DNA of 23,815 bases from an uncultured Collinsella sp. (lineage in GTDB: Bacteria; Actinomycetota; Coriobacteriia; Coriobacteriales; Coriobacteriaceae), in NCBI GenBank assembly GCA_900548565.1, contig URKV01000010.1:1-23815 (forward strand), written 5' to 3'. Positions 1 to 7,313 of the stretch are shown one piece after another. The notes beneath the pieces are model-generated. The model was not told the DNA's origin and searched no databases. It saw only the letters and a list, made by a program, of their open reading frames with translations. Both the position numbers and the translations under genes were made by a program. Every line of letters begins with the position of its first letter. Position 1 is the stretch's first letter.

Positions 1-1
1 C

Positions 2-247
2 CGGGTCAACACCGTCCACTCGCTCCTCGGCGCCTTCATGGAGCCGTTCAGGGGCGTGTCGACGAAGCACCTCGACGCCTACCTCGCCTGGTTCAGGTGG
101 TGCCGGACCTTCATGGCGACCGATTCCGGCGCGGCCGGGCGCACGGTCGCGCGGCAGCTCGCGCACGGCGTCTGCAGGAGCCGCGTCCGCGACATGTTCA
201 ACGTGGAGCCGCCCTACATGGACTACTGGGCCGCGCCCGCCGCATAG
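2..247 (+). CDS. IS1595-family (ISXO2-like) transposase, C-terminal fragment
   Basis: This reading frame is open from the left edge of the contig to a TAG stop, so only the last 81 residues of the protein are present. The visible part reads RVNTVHSLLGAFMEPF, then GVSTKHLDAYLAWFRW. It resembles the C-terminal end of the ISXO2-like DDE transposase domain of IS1595 elements, where an N-x-x-HS stretch is followed by GV(S/A)TK-x-L-x-x-YL-x-WF. The catalytic residues would lie upstream, outside the window. An internal ATG at position 38 is in frame but is not a credible start, because homology continues upstream of it. A break inside an insertion sequence is a common cause of contig ends. I did not find a convincing terminal inverted repeat, so the right end of the element is unknown. 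Confidence 0.75.
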   Translation, partial: RVNTVHSLLGAFMEPFRGVSTKHLDAYLAWFRWCRTFMATDSGAAGRTVARQLAHGVCRSRVRDMFNVEPPYMDYWAAPAA

Positions 248-293
248 AGGCGGTAGAATGGTCGCACCGCGATACACGAGGAGGGGTGAGGCC

Positions 294-491
294 ATGCCGT
301 CGAACATACCGGCCACGACGATCCGCATCGACCCGGAGGTCAAGAGGGAGGCCACGGCCATCCTGGACGAGCTCGGCCTGTCCATGTCCACCGCCGTCAA
401 CGCGTTCCTCAGGGCGCTCGTCCGAGAGGGCGGGATGCCGTTCGAGATGAGGGTCAAGACGCCGGCGCCCGACGAGGAGACGGCGAGTTAG
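294..491 (+). CDS. RelB/DinJ-family antitoxin (orphan)
   Basis: This 65-residue protein has the ribbon-helix-helix fold expected of type II antitoxins. A beta strand (TTIRIDPEVKREA, about residues 7-19) is followed by helices ending in GLSMSTAVNAFLRALVREGGMPFE, which is typical of the RelB/DinJ family. Such proteins bind operator DNA as dimers and neutralise a RelE/YafQ-type RNase toxin. I chose the ATG at 294 because it follows the purine-rich stretch GAGGAGGGGTGAG; an in-frame ATG at 258 lacks this. The gene starts 46 bp after the transposase stop. No toxin gene follows: the next 150 bp hold only a hairpin and the next gene is on the other strand. It is either a solitary antitoxin, a passenger of the adjacent element, or the remnant of a broken pair. 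The protein is shorter than DinJ (about 86 residues). Confidence 0.75.
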   Translation: MPSNIPATTIRIDPEVKREATAILDELGLSMSTAVNAFLRALVREGGMPFEMRVKTPAPDEETAS

Positions 492-550
492 CCGGCAGGT
501 CGGCATGAAACGGCAGGGCCAGGCGAGCAACTCGTCCGGTCTCGGGCGCA

Positions 551-586
551 TCGCCCCTTGCCGGAATCAGATTCGACAAGGGGCGA
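551..586. repeat. Nested inverted repeat at a composition boundary
   Basis: Ten-base arms TCGCCCCTTG (551-560) and CAAGGGGCGA (577-586) are perfect inverted repeats. They enclose a second perfect inverted repeat, GAATC-A-GATTC (564-574). No T-tract follows on either strand, so it is a poor intrinsic terminator. It sits almost exactly where the very GC-rich left edge gives way to AT-richer sequence, so it may mark a mobile-element end or recombination site. That role is inference. Confidence 0.55.
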
Positions 587-645
587 CCATTGTGCAATCG
601 CAAGAAGATGACGGGGCGGAATGTCAATCCTGGTCTAACAGAGCC

Positions 646-1113
646 TTATTTAAAGACAATAAATCGAATCACAAGGGCAACTGCTATGACTACAATGATC
701 AATAGCAGTAATTGGAGTCGATGCTGCTTACGTCGTTTACTTGATGAAACGAAGATCGTTTTCCCTTGTTTTGGCGTCTCGAGATAACGAGCTGAATGCG
801 TTAAGGTTTGCTTAGGTCGAGGACCTCTTTGCTGCCGAGTTATGGGCGCTTTCGTCGGGTCGTCATTGATTGCGCTGTTTTTTGATAACGGTGCATCTTT
901 CAGATATACGGGATCGCTCGATGCAACGCCCATGTGCTTACGTCCCGTCTGGGCATCCTCGAGCGTTTGATATCGATTTCTCGTCACATACTCGGGCTCT
1001 GCATCATTAATGGGCTCTTGCGAGATGTGGGGGCGATGGGACCGTGGCGGCTGCGTGGAAGTATCTTCCCCCTGCATCGGCATAAACATATTGTTCTGGT
1101 TTTGGTCGTCCAT
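646..1113 (-). CDS. Hypothetical protein with C-terminal membrane anchor
   Basis: I do not recognise this 155-residue protein. It begins with a hydrophilic Gln/Asn/Met-rich segment (MDDQNQNNMFMPMQGED). A long polar, probably disordered region rich in Pro, Thr, Arg and Lys follows, then a basic stretch (SSKRRKQHR, about 123-131), and it ends in one hydrophobic helix (LQLLLLIIVVIAVALVIRFIVF) right at the C-terminus. This is the layout of a tail-anchored protein with its bulk in the cytoplasm. An AAAGGGC ribosome-binding site precedes the ATG at 1113. It is divergent from the Hsp20 gene with 277 bp between them. Codon use is more AT-rich than in the window's housekeeping genes. It is likely a real gene because of its coherent architecture and start signal, but no function can be assigned. 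Confidence 0.6.
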   Translation of the reverse strand: MDDQNQNNMFMPMQGEDTSTQPPRSHRPHISQEPINDAEPEYVTRNRYQTLEDAQTGRKHMGVASSDPVYLKDAPLSKNSAINDDPTKAPITRQQRGPRPKQTLTHSARYLETPKQGKTIFVSSSKRRKQHRLQLLLLIIVVIAVALVIRFIVFK

Positions 1114-1205
1114 GATGCCCTTTAGCTCGTTACAAACAACGTGTACGCGCTCATTGTAAGCCCCTTGTTATTTGTAGCTGTGGACATACTCGTTATTTAA
1201 GCTCT

Positions 1206-1218
1206 GGTTCAAAGAACC
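1206..1218. promoter_or_regulatory. Operator-like inverted repeat in divergent region
   Basis: GGTTC-AAA-GAACC is a perfect inverted repeat (five-base arms) in the 277-bp AT-rich gap between the tail-anchored hypothetical gene and the divergent Hsp20 gene. Its position would let a dimeric regulator act on either gene. No HrcA (CIRCE) element or complete HspR (HAIR) element was found here. The rest of the gap (1114-1390) is AT-rich with several TATATA-like stretches near 1290-1325, and no promoter could be picked with confidence. Confidence 0.3.
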
Positions 1219-1390
1219 TTAACCTTCCTAAAACCTTAGTGCGACACACTTAGATATGTTTATAGTAATGGACTCAAAAAACTTTATAGTCGATGTATAT
1301 ATGAGCATTGGGTGGGCATATATAAGAGCGTCAAAAGAAGTCCCAGTCACCTAGAAGATGACTCGGCAGTCCTATAAAGGAGTGGTAAAC

Positions 1391-1822
1391 ATGGCAAGCA
1401 TGGTTCCTTATCGTTCGTTTTTTGGCGTTCGTCCCTCTGCAAGCTCGCTGTTCGATCTTTTTGATGATATGAGTGACCTAGCGAACGGCTCGATTGCTTC
1501 TAAGGCGTTCCCCGTTGACGTTGAGGATAAGGGCGATGGCTATGAGGTCAAGGCTTATCTTACCGGCGTCGCCAAGGACGATATCGATGTCGAGCTTAAC
1601 GAGGGCCGTCTCTCCATCAGCGTGAATGTCGAGGAAGACGAGGAGAACGAGAGCAAGAACTTCCTGCAGAAGGAGTTCAGCTCGTACAGCGCGACGCGTG
1701 GCGTGTATCTTAAGGACGCTTCGAGCGAGGGTCTCTCGGCTAAGTACGCTGACGGCATCCTTACCGTTACGGTTCCCAAGATCGTCGAGAAGAAGAACGT
1801 TACGAAGATCTCCATCGACTAA
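1391..1822 (+). CDS. Hsp20/alpha-crystallin family small heat-shock protein
   Basis: This 143-residue protein carries an alpha-crystallin domain. The segment FPVDVEDKGDGYEVKAYLTG opens the domain (about residues 40-59), DDIDVELNEGRLSIS continues it, and the closing strand contains the family signature A-x-x-x-x-GILTVTVPK near residues 117-130. Proteins of this family hold unfolding proteins in a refoldable state without using ATP. The N-terminal segment (VPYRSFFGVRPSASSLFDLFDDM) is the usual variable, oligomer-forming arm. I chose the ATG at 1391 because AAAGGAG lies just upstream; an in-frame ATG at 1358 would add eleven unsupported residues. The gene stands alone, convergent with the metallo-hydrolase, and ends at a strong shared terminator. 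Confidence 0.9.
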   Translation: MASMVPYRSFFGVRPSASSLFDLFDDMSDLANGSIASKAFPVDVEDKGDGYEVKAYLTGVAKDDIDVELNEGRLSISVNVEEDEENESKNFLQKEFSSYSATRGVYLKDASSEGLSAKYADGILTVTVPKIVEKKNVTKISID

Positions 1823-1854
1823 CTTCGTTGGTGTTCTGCGCTATTAAAAGATAA

Positions 1855-1890
1855 CAAAAGGGGCTGGGAAGCGATTCCCGGCCCCTTTTG
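1855..1890. terminator. Bidirectional intrinsic terminator (hsp20 / metallo-hydrolase)
   Basis: A 16-bp stem with one G-U pair (arms 1855-1870 and 1875-1890) is closed by a GCGA tetraloop of the GNRA type. The A4 and T4 ends of the arms supply a short U-run on both strands. It lies between two convergent genes and can end both. Confidence 0.9.
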
Positions 1891-1904
1891 CTGTCTAGGA
1901 AAGC

Positions 1905-2714
1905 CTATTGAATGGTTGCTGGCCGATACTGGCTTGCGGGGCGTATCGAGAGTTTTCGCGATCCTTGGAGAAGGGTGGCGGAGCTGCCGACCTCGTCATC
2001 CAGGGTTGCGGCTAGAGCTTTGGCATAGCTTTTGACGGTAAGGCTCGGACGATTGTTATCTTGGCTGATATGCATGGCAATGAGCTGTTCGGTGCGATCG
2101 GTAACAAGTTCGCGCGCGGCTTCGGCGGCTTGGTCGTTGGAGAGGTGTCCCCTTGCAGACAGGATACGCTCCTGAAGAAAGCGGGGATATTCTCCCTCGC
2201 GCAGCATGGCCACATCGTGGTTGCTTTCGAGCGCGAGGACTCGACAATCTTTGAGGGTGTTCATGGCTTGGCTCGATAGCTCTCCGGTGTCGGTGGCAAA
2301 GCCGATGGAATCATCGAGAGCATTGAATCGATAGCCGACAGGATTGATGACATCGTGTGATGTTGAGTAGGTTTGCACGTGGATGCCGGCAATGGATAGG
2401 GTGTCACCGGGATCGAATTCCTCGACAGGCAGATGTGAAAGATTTTCTTTGTTCGAAAGTGTGCCCCTGCTGGCAAAGAGGGGGCCGTGCCAGTGCTTGC
2501 ACCAGACATCGAGACCCTTGATGTGATCGCTATGCTCATGAGTAATGAGAAGAGCCGAGACGTTGTCTGCCGAGAGCCCCAGTTCTGCCATGCGCTTTAA
2601 TGTCTCGCGGCGAGAAAGACCGTCGTCAATCATGATGAGCCCCCGGGGGCCTTCGATGAGCGCGCAGTTGCCTTTTGAGCCGCTGCCAAGGATATGAAGG
2701 TGCAGACGAGACAT
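1905..2714 (-). CDS. MBL-fold metallo-hydrolase, WalJ/YycJ-like
   Basis: This 269-residue protein has the metallo-beta-lactamase fold. It opens with the strand LHLHILGSGSKGNCALIEG, which resembles the start of the YycJ/WalJ proteins. It carries the metal-binding motif THEHSDH at about residues 58-64, and later histidines and aspartates (TSHD, FATDTGE, ESNHD, SARGHLSN) fit the remaining metal ligands. Members are predicted zinc or manganese hydrolases, related to exonuclease-type MBL proteins and linked to cell-wall and DNA metabolism. I chose the ATG at 2714 because homology begins there; the open frame extends 27 residues upstream, but that part would overlap the divergent tilS start region. 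The WalK/WalR two-component genes that often accompany it in Firmicutes are absent here. The ribosome-binding site is weak. Confidence 0.85.
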   Translation of the reverse strand: MSRLHLHILGSGSKGNCALIEGPRGLIMIDDGLSRRETLKRMAELGLSADNVSALLITHEHSDHIKGLDVWCKHWHGPLFASRGTLSNKENLSHLPVEEFDPGDTLSIAGIHVQTYSTSHDVINPVGYRFNALDDSIGFATDTGELSSQAMNTLKDCRVLALESNHDVAMLREGEYPRFLQERILSARGHLSNDQAAEAARELVTDRTEQLIAMHISQDNNRPSLTVKSYAKALAATLDDEVGSSATLLQGSRKLSIRPASQYRPATIQ

Positions 2715-2762
2715 AAGATTCCAAAGGATACAATGGGTGCGAACGAATAGAGGAGGAAGCAA

Positions 2763-4304
2763 ATGCCAACGGTATCTCAGCATTATGGACACCATGCTGC
2801 ATCGCGGGCTGATGATAAAGCCCTGGCAACGCGGCAGACGGCTGCCCCCGTGGTGCTCATGGTATCAGGTGGTGCGGACTCGACGGCTTTGCTCCTTATG
2901 GCGTGCACATCAAAGTTGGATATTCTGGATGGGCGTGGTGTAGCCTCCATCGCGCGCGAGCGGCTGCACGTGCTGCATGTGAACCATCATCTACGCGGCG
3001 AGGCATCCGATGGCGACGAGGCCTTTGTACGCGGCCTATGCGCACAATATGGCTTGCCGCTGTGTGTTGAGCATGCCTATTTTGATGATGAATCGGGCAA
3101 TATCGAGGCGGCTGCCCGCGAGGTGCGCTATGCCGCGGCGCGGAGGTATGTCCGCGAGCTCTGCGCCCAGACGGGGGCACCGCGAACGGCGGCTCGTATC
3201 TGCACCGCGCACACGTCTTCGGATCGCGCGGAAACGTTTTTGATGAACGCGATTAAGGGTTCGGGGCCCGCTGGTCTATCGAGCATTCCTCGCCGGAGGA
3301 ATATCGTGGTGCGTCCCTTGCTCGACCTGACTCATGATGAGCTCGTGGGCTATCTGCAGGTGCATGGTCAGCCGTGGCGAGAGGACGAGAGCAACGAGGA
3401 CGTGTCGTACTTGCGTAACTACGTGCGCCATCGGGTGATGCCGGTGGTGGCGCAGCGCAACGCGAGCGTCTGTAAGACGATTGGCGCCGCCTGCGAGATC
3501 TTAGGCGATGAGGACGCCTTTCTTTCCCAGCTTTCCGCGCAGGCGTTTCGAAGCTGCCTGCGTAAGGAGGCGGCGGGTGCACTGGTCCTTGACGCTCGCC
3601 GACTGGCCGCGGCCGAGGTGGTGATTGCTCGGCGCATGGTGCGACTGGCAATTAAGCGTATCGACCCCGACGCTCGCCCGGAGATGCGGCATGTGGAGCG
3701 CGTGCTCGCCTGTGTCGCCGAAGGCTCGGGTTCGGTCACGCTGCCGGCGGGAATCGATGCGCGCGTGGAGTTTGGCATGCTGTCATTCAAGGCCCCGGCG
3801 GCGCGCGAGGGGTTAGTTGCCGATTGGGTCACCATTCCCGGTCGATTGCCGCTGGGGGCGGGCCGCATCCTGGTGGCAGAGCCGATGGCTGTTGAGCCGG
3901 GGTGCGATATTGTGCGCCGTGCCCGTGAACTCGCGGGTGCCGGAGGGGTGGCCGCTATGGTGGATGCCGCGACGCTGGGCTTTGCCGATCGCGATAGCGA
4001 ACGGATGTTCGCCGGCTCGCGCGGGGAGATTCCCGCCGAGGCGCGTTTGGCGCGTCTGTGGGTAGACGGTCCCGTGCCGGGGGATGTGATGTGTCCGTTG
4101 GGCATGAGTGGGCGAAGTAAGAAGGTGTCCGACCTGCTCAACGAGGCTCGTATTCCCGTCTCTGAGCGCGCAGGCGTTCCTGTGGTGAGAACGGCTCCGG
4201 GAGGTGCCGTGGTATGGGTCGCAGGCGTTCGCACGGACGAGCGTTTTAAATGCACGGCCGCAACGCGCGTGGCGTATCTGCTTCGTGTGGTCGATGCGGA
4301 ATAG
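2763..4304 (+). CDS. tilS: tRNA(Ile)-lysidine synthase
   Basis: TilS attaches lysine to C34 of the CAU-anticodon isoleucine tRNA using ATP, changing both its codon reading and its aminoacylation identity. The 513-residue protein has the N-type PP-loop SGGADS (residues 35-40), the LHVNHHLRGE motif (about 71-80), and the TAHTSSDRAETFLMNAIKG-like segment typical of TilS. A large C-terminal extension ends in the lysidine synthase C-domain (PLGMSGRSKKVSDLLNEARIP). An AGGAGGAAG ribosome-binding site sets the start. The first 27 residues before the fold are extra and poorly structured. It lies upstream of hpt and ftsH, an order conserved in many Gram-positive genomes. A 147-bp gap with its own candidate promoter separates it from hpt. 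Confidence 0.95.
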   Translation: MPTVSQHYGHHAASRADDKALATRQTAAPVVLMVSGGADSTALLLMACTSKLDILDGRGVASIARERLHVLHVNHHLRGEASDGDEAFVRGLCAQYGLPLCVEHAYFDDESGNIEAAAREVRYAAARRYVRELCAQTGAPRTAARICTAHTSSDRAETFLMNAIKGSGPAGLSSIPRRRNIVVRPLLDLTHDELVGYLQVHGQPWREDESNEDVSYLRNYVRHRVMPVVAQRNASVCKTIGAACEILGDEDAFLSQLSAQAFRSCLRKEAAGALVLDARRLAAAEVVIARRMVRLAIKRIDPDARPEMRHVERVLACVAEGSGSVTLPAGIDARVEFGMLSFKAPAAREGLVADWVTIPGRLPLGAGRILVAEPMAVEPGCDIVRRARELAGAGGVAAMVDAATLGFADRDSERMFAGSRGEIPAEARLARLWVDGPVPGDVMCPLGMSGRSKKVSDLLNEARIPVSERAGVPVVRTAPGGAVVWVAGVRTDERFKCTAATRVAYLLRVVDAE

Positions 4305-4365
4305 CATCCCACGCCAGCTATTCTGTGCGACGTTGACGGTATTCCCGCGCTGATGGCGTACGGGC

Positions 4366-4395
4366 TGGAAAATATACCCCGTGCGCTGCTAGAAT
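4366..4395 (+). promoter_or_regulatory. Candidate promoter of hpt-ftsH
   Basis: TGGAAA (4366-4371) and TAGAAT (4390-4395) are separated by 18 bp and match the -35 and -10 consensus at 4/6 and 5/6 positions. The hpt start codon lies 57 bp downstream of the -10 box. It is called by eye only. Confidence 0.4.
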
Positions 4396-4451
4396 GTGAA
4401 GTTCGCGTCCATACGGCGGTGTGTGGGCGATAAGCACAAGAAAGGGTTGTC

Positions 4452-5000
4452 ATGGCTTCTCAACATCCGGATATCGAGAAGGTTCTGTTTACGCAGGAGG
4501 ATATCGACGGTATCGTCTCTCGCCTAGGCGAGCAGATTACTCGCGACTACGCGGGTAAGGATCTGGTGCTGATTGCGGTCCTGCGCGGCGCCGTGGTCTT
4601 TATGGGCGACCTGATGCGCAAGATCGAGCTGCCGACCAACATCGATTTCATGGCTGTTTCGAGCTATGGCGACGGTGTGAAGTCCTCGGGTATCGTGCGT
4701 ATCATTAAGGACCTGGATATCGACATCCGCGGTCGCGACGTGCTGATCGTCGAGGACATTCTGGACTCGGGCCTGACGCTCAAGTATCTGATGAAGAACC
4801 TCGAGAGCCGCAAGCCCGCTTCTCTGGAGGTCGCCGCCTTCCTGTGGAAGGACGTTGAGGACCGTACCTCGGCCATCACGCCCAAGTATGTTGGAACCCA
4901 TTGCCCCGATGCCTTTGTGGTGGGCTACGGCCTCGATTATGCCGAGCGCTATCGTAACCTTCCGTATCTGGGCATTTTGAAACCGGAGGTTTATTCGTAA
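4452..5000 (+). CDS. hpt: Hypoxanthine phosphoribosyltransferase
   Basis: This enzyme joins hypoxanthine (often also guanine) to PRPP to make IMP or GMP in purine salvage. The 182-residue length is normal. The PRPP-binding signature VLIVEDILDSGLTL lies at residues 97-110, the LRGAVVFMGDL loop near 44-54, and the flexible-loop segment SSYGDGVKSSG at about 70-80. The C-terminal VGYGLDYAERYRNLPYLGIL is diagnostic of the bacterial Hpt family. An AAAGGG ribosome-binding site precedes the ATG. The stop codon is followed by a single base and then the ftsH start, so the two genes are almost certainly cotranscribed. Confidence 0.95.
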   Translation: MASQHPDIEKVLFTQEDIDGIVSRLGEQITRDYAGKDLVLIAVLRGAVVFMGDLMRKIELPTNIDFMAVSSYGDGVKSSGIVRIIKDLDIDIRGRDVLIVEDILDSGLTLKYLMKNLESRKPASLEVAAFLWKDVEDRTSAITPKYVGTHCPDAFVVGYGLDYAERYRNLPYLGILKPEVYS

Positions 5001-5001
5001 G

Positions 5002-7125
5002 ATGCCCGACGACCGTAACGATAACAATTCCCAGACTCCCCGGGAGCCTAAGATCCCGGGGATGCCCGGAGGCAAGAAGCCCACGCGTACGGGCTGGCTG
5101 TATTTTATTTTGGCTTGCGCGCTTCTGGGCTACGCCTTCTTTAACATGGGCTCCGGCTTTGCCAATTCCAGCAATACCGTAAAGCTCGCAACGAGCGAGA
5201 TGGTCAACGCCATTAAGCAGGATCGCGTCGAAGATTTGACCTATACGGTTCAAGACGGAAGCGTGACGGGTCATTACTGGAAGACGAAGAAGGACAAGGG
5301 CGATACGAGCGAGCTCAAGGGCTTCTCCTCGACCTATGTCGGCTCCGATTCGCTTGCCGAGCTTATGGCGGAGCACCCCGATACCAAGTACATCGTCAAC
5401 ACCAATGACCCCGATTTTTGGGGCGACTTGGCGATGAGCGTGCTTCCGACGATTGCCCTGATCGCCATCATGTTCTACTTTATGCGCCAGATGATGGGCG
5501 CCAACAACAGGAACATGCAGTTTGGCAAGACCAACGCCAAGACCAACGAGGCCACGCGCCCCAAGGTCAAGTTTGAAGACGTTGCCGGTGTGGACGAGGC
5601 AGTCGAGGAGCTCGAGGAGATCCGTGACTTTTTGAGCGATCCGGATCGCTATCGCAAGCTGGGCGCCAAGATCCCGCGTGGCGTGTTGCTGGTGGGCCCT
5701 CCGGGCACCGGTAAAACGCTGCTGGCCAAGGCCGTTGCCGGCGAGGCGGGCGTGCCGTTCTTTAGCATCTCGGGTTCCGACTTTGTCGAGATGTTCGTGG
5801 GTGTCGGCGCCAGCCGCGTGCGTGACCTCTTTAAGGAGGCCAAGTCCCAGGCCCCGTCGATCATCTTCATCGATGAGATCGATGCTGTGGGACGTCAGCG
5901 CGGAGCCGGCCTGGGCGGCGGCCACGACGAGCGCGAGCAGACGCTCAACCAGCTGCTGGTCGAGATGGACGGTTTTGAGGAGAGCGAGTCGGTCATTCTG
6001 ATCGCTGCGACCAACCGTCCTGACATCCTGGATCCGGCATTGCTGCGTCCCGGTCGTTTTGACCGTCAGGTCACGGTCGACCGTCCGGATGTGAAGGGCC
6101 GCGAGCAGATCTTGCGCGTGCATGCCGAGAACAAGCCGATGGACGAGGACGTGAAGTTTGAGAAGCTCGCCCAGATGACCGTTGGCTTCACCGGCGCCGA
6201 TCTGGCAAATCTGCTCAACGAGTCTGCGCTGCTGGCTGCCCGCCGCCATCGTTCCGTGATCTCGATGGACGAGGTCGAGGAATCGATGGAACGCGTGATT
6301 GCCGGTCCTCAGCGCAAGGGTCGCGTGATGACCGAGGTCGAGCGCACCACGATTGCCTACCACGAGAGCGGTCACGCCCTGGTGGGTCACATCCTGGAGC
6401 ATTCAGATCCGGTTCACAAGATCTCGATCGTCAGCCGCGGCCAGGCGCTGGGCTACACGCTGCAGCTTCCGCAGGAGGACCACTTCCTCAAGACCAAGAA
6501 TGAGATGCTCGACGAGCTCGCCGTGTTCTTGGGCGGTCGCGTTGCCGAGGAACTCATGTGCGACGACATCACGTCGGGCGCGAGCAACGACCTGGAGCGC
6601 GCGACCAAGATGGCGCGCGAGATGGTCACGCGCCTGGGCATGAGCGAGGAGCTTGGAACGCAGGTGTTTGGCGAGGCGCAGCATCAGGTGTTCCTTGGTC
6701 GCGATTACGCCGATCACCAGGATTACTCCGAGGAGACGGCGCGTCGCATCGACATCGAGGTCCAGCGCATTATGCGCGAGGCCCATCGTCGTGCGGTTGA
6801 GATTTTGGATGCCCGTCGCGATCAGCTCGACCTGATGGCGAAGGTGCTGCTTGAGCGTGAGACCGTCGAAGGCGACGCCGTGAACGCCCTGCTCGACAAC
6901 GAGTGGGATGCTTACCTTGAGCGCGAGGGCGATATCCTGGCGGCCAAGGAGGAGCGCAATGCCAAGGCGGCCGGTATGCCGACCAAGAAGCGTGCGCCTC
7001 GCATGAGCGAGGAGGAGCTGGCGGCTGATGCCGCAGCCTTTGCCCAGGCGGCCATGCAGGAGGATGTCGAGGCCGAATCCGAGACTGCCGATGATGCCGG
7101 TGCCGACACCGACGCCGACAAATAG
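5002..7125 (+). CDS. ftsH: ATP-dependent zinc metalloprotease FtsH
   Basis: FtsH is a membrane-anchored hexameric AAA+ protease that extracts and degrades misassembled membrane proteins and selected regulators. In this 707-residue copy the first membrane helix is at about 31-49, an extracytoplasmic domain follows, and the second helix is at about 143-161. The AAA domain has Walker A GPPGTGKT (232-239), the pore motif FVG (265-267), Walker B IIFIDE (287-292), and the second region of homology TNRPDILDPALLRPGRFDR (337-355). The zinc motif HESGH is at 454-458. The C-terminal tail is long, charged and Ala/Glu/Asp-rich (about 640-707). The start overlaps the Hpt ribosomal exit region: GGAGG lies inside the end of hpt, which points to translational coupling. 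Confidence 0.97.
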   Translation: MPDDRNDNNSQTPREPKIPGMPGGKKPTRTGWLYFILACALLGYAFFNMGSGFANSSNTVKLATSEMVNAIKQDRVEDLTYTVQDGSVTGHYWKTKKDKGDTSELKGFSSTYVGSDSLAELMAEHPDTKYIVNTNDPDFWGDLAMSVLPTIALIAIMFYFMRQMMGANNRNMQFGKTNAKTNEATRPKVKFEDVAGVDEAVEELEEIRDFLSDPDRYRKLGAKIPRGVLLVGPPGTGKTLLAKAVAGEAGVPFFSISGSDFVEMFVGVGASRVRDLFKEAKSQAPSIIFIDEIDAVGRQRGAGLGGGHDEREQTLNQLLVEMDGFEESESVILIAATNRPDILDPALLRPGRFDRQVTVDRPDVKGREQILRVHAENKPMDEDVKFEKLAQMTVGFTGADLANLLNESALLAARRHRSVISMDEVEESMERVIAGPQRKGRVMTEVERTTIAYHESGHALVGHILEHSDPVHKISIVSRGQALGYTLQLPQEDHFLKTKNEMLDELAVFLGGRVAEELMCDDITSGASNDLERATKMAREMVTRLGMSEELGTQVFGEAQHQVFLGRDYADHQDYSEETARRIDIEVQRIMREAHRRAVEILDARRDQLDLMAKVLLERETVEGDAVNALLDNEWDAYLEREGDILAAKEERNAKAAGMPTKKRAPRMSEEELAADAAAFAQAAMQEDVEAESETADDAGADTDADK

Positions 7126-7136
7126 TCTATGTGGCG

Positions 7137-7170
7137 AAAGCCTCCACGGGGAAACCTGTGGAGGCTTTTC
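7137..7170 (+). terminator. Intrinsic terminator of hpt-ftsH
   Basis: A 14-bp stem (arms 7137-7150 and 7155-7168) has one G-U pair and a GAAA tetraloop, and TTTTCTTTT follows. It begins 11 bp after the ftsH stop. Confidence 0.92.
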
Positions 7171-7193
7171 TTTTGAGCGATATGGGGCCATCT

Positions 7194-7253
7194 GTTGATT
7201 GGGGACAGACTTAAATGAGCGTTTTCACGCATTTAAGTCTGTCCCCAATCAAC
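7194..7253. repeat. REP-like palindrome, 24-bp perfect arms
   Basis: The 24-base arms at 7194-7217 and 7230-7253 are exact reverse complements, with a 12-nt loop between them. The arms contain GGGGACAGACTTAAATG, a motif type I associate with RAYT-linked REP sequences in other bacteria (recalled, not searched). It is separate from the ftsH terminator just upstream and has no T-tract, so it looks like a dispersed element. Read as protein, it yields a false N-terminal extension of the following aminotransferase. Confidence 0.85.
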
Positions 7254-7313
7254 ATTGCTGCGGCGCTTTGCTCGGCTAAAGCGTACAATAGCGCCTATGC
7301 GAAAGGGGAACAG

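Noticed and set aside
1260..1390. HAIR (HspR) element upstream of hsp20
   Set aside because: Only one half-site (ACTCAA near 1270) is visible. The partner half at the required spacing is absent, and there is no CIRCE element either.
3419..4453. 344-codon minus-strand open frame opposite tilS
   Set aside because: It is rich in Ser, Thr, Arg and Ala, as expected of an antisense frame in GC-rich DNA, and it lacks a start signal.
4876..6402. 508-codon minus-strand open frame opposite ftsH
   Set aside because: FtsH motifs are complete on the plus strand. The opposite frame is a product of high third-position GC and has no recognisable domain or start signal.
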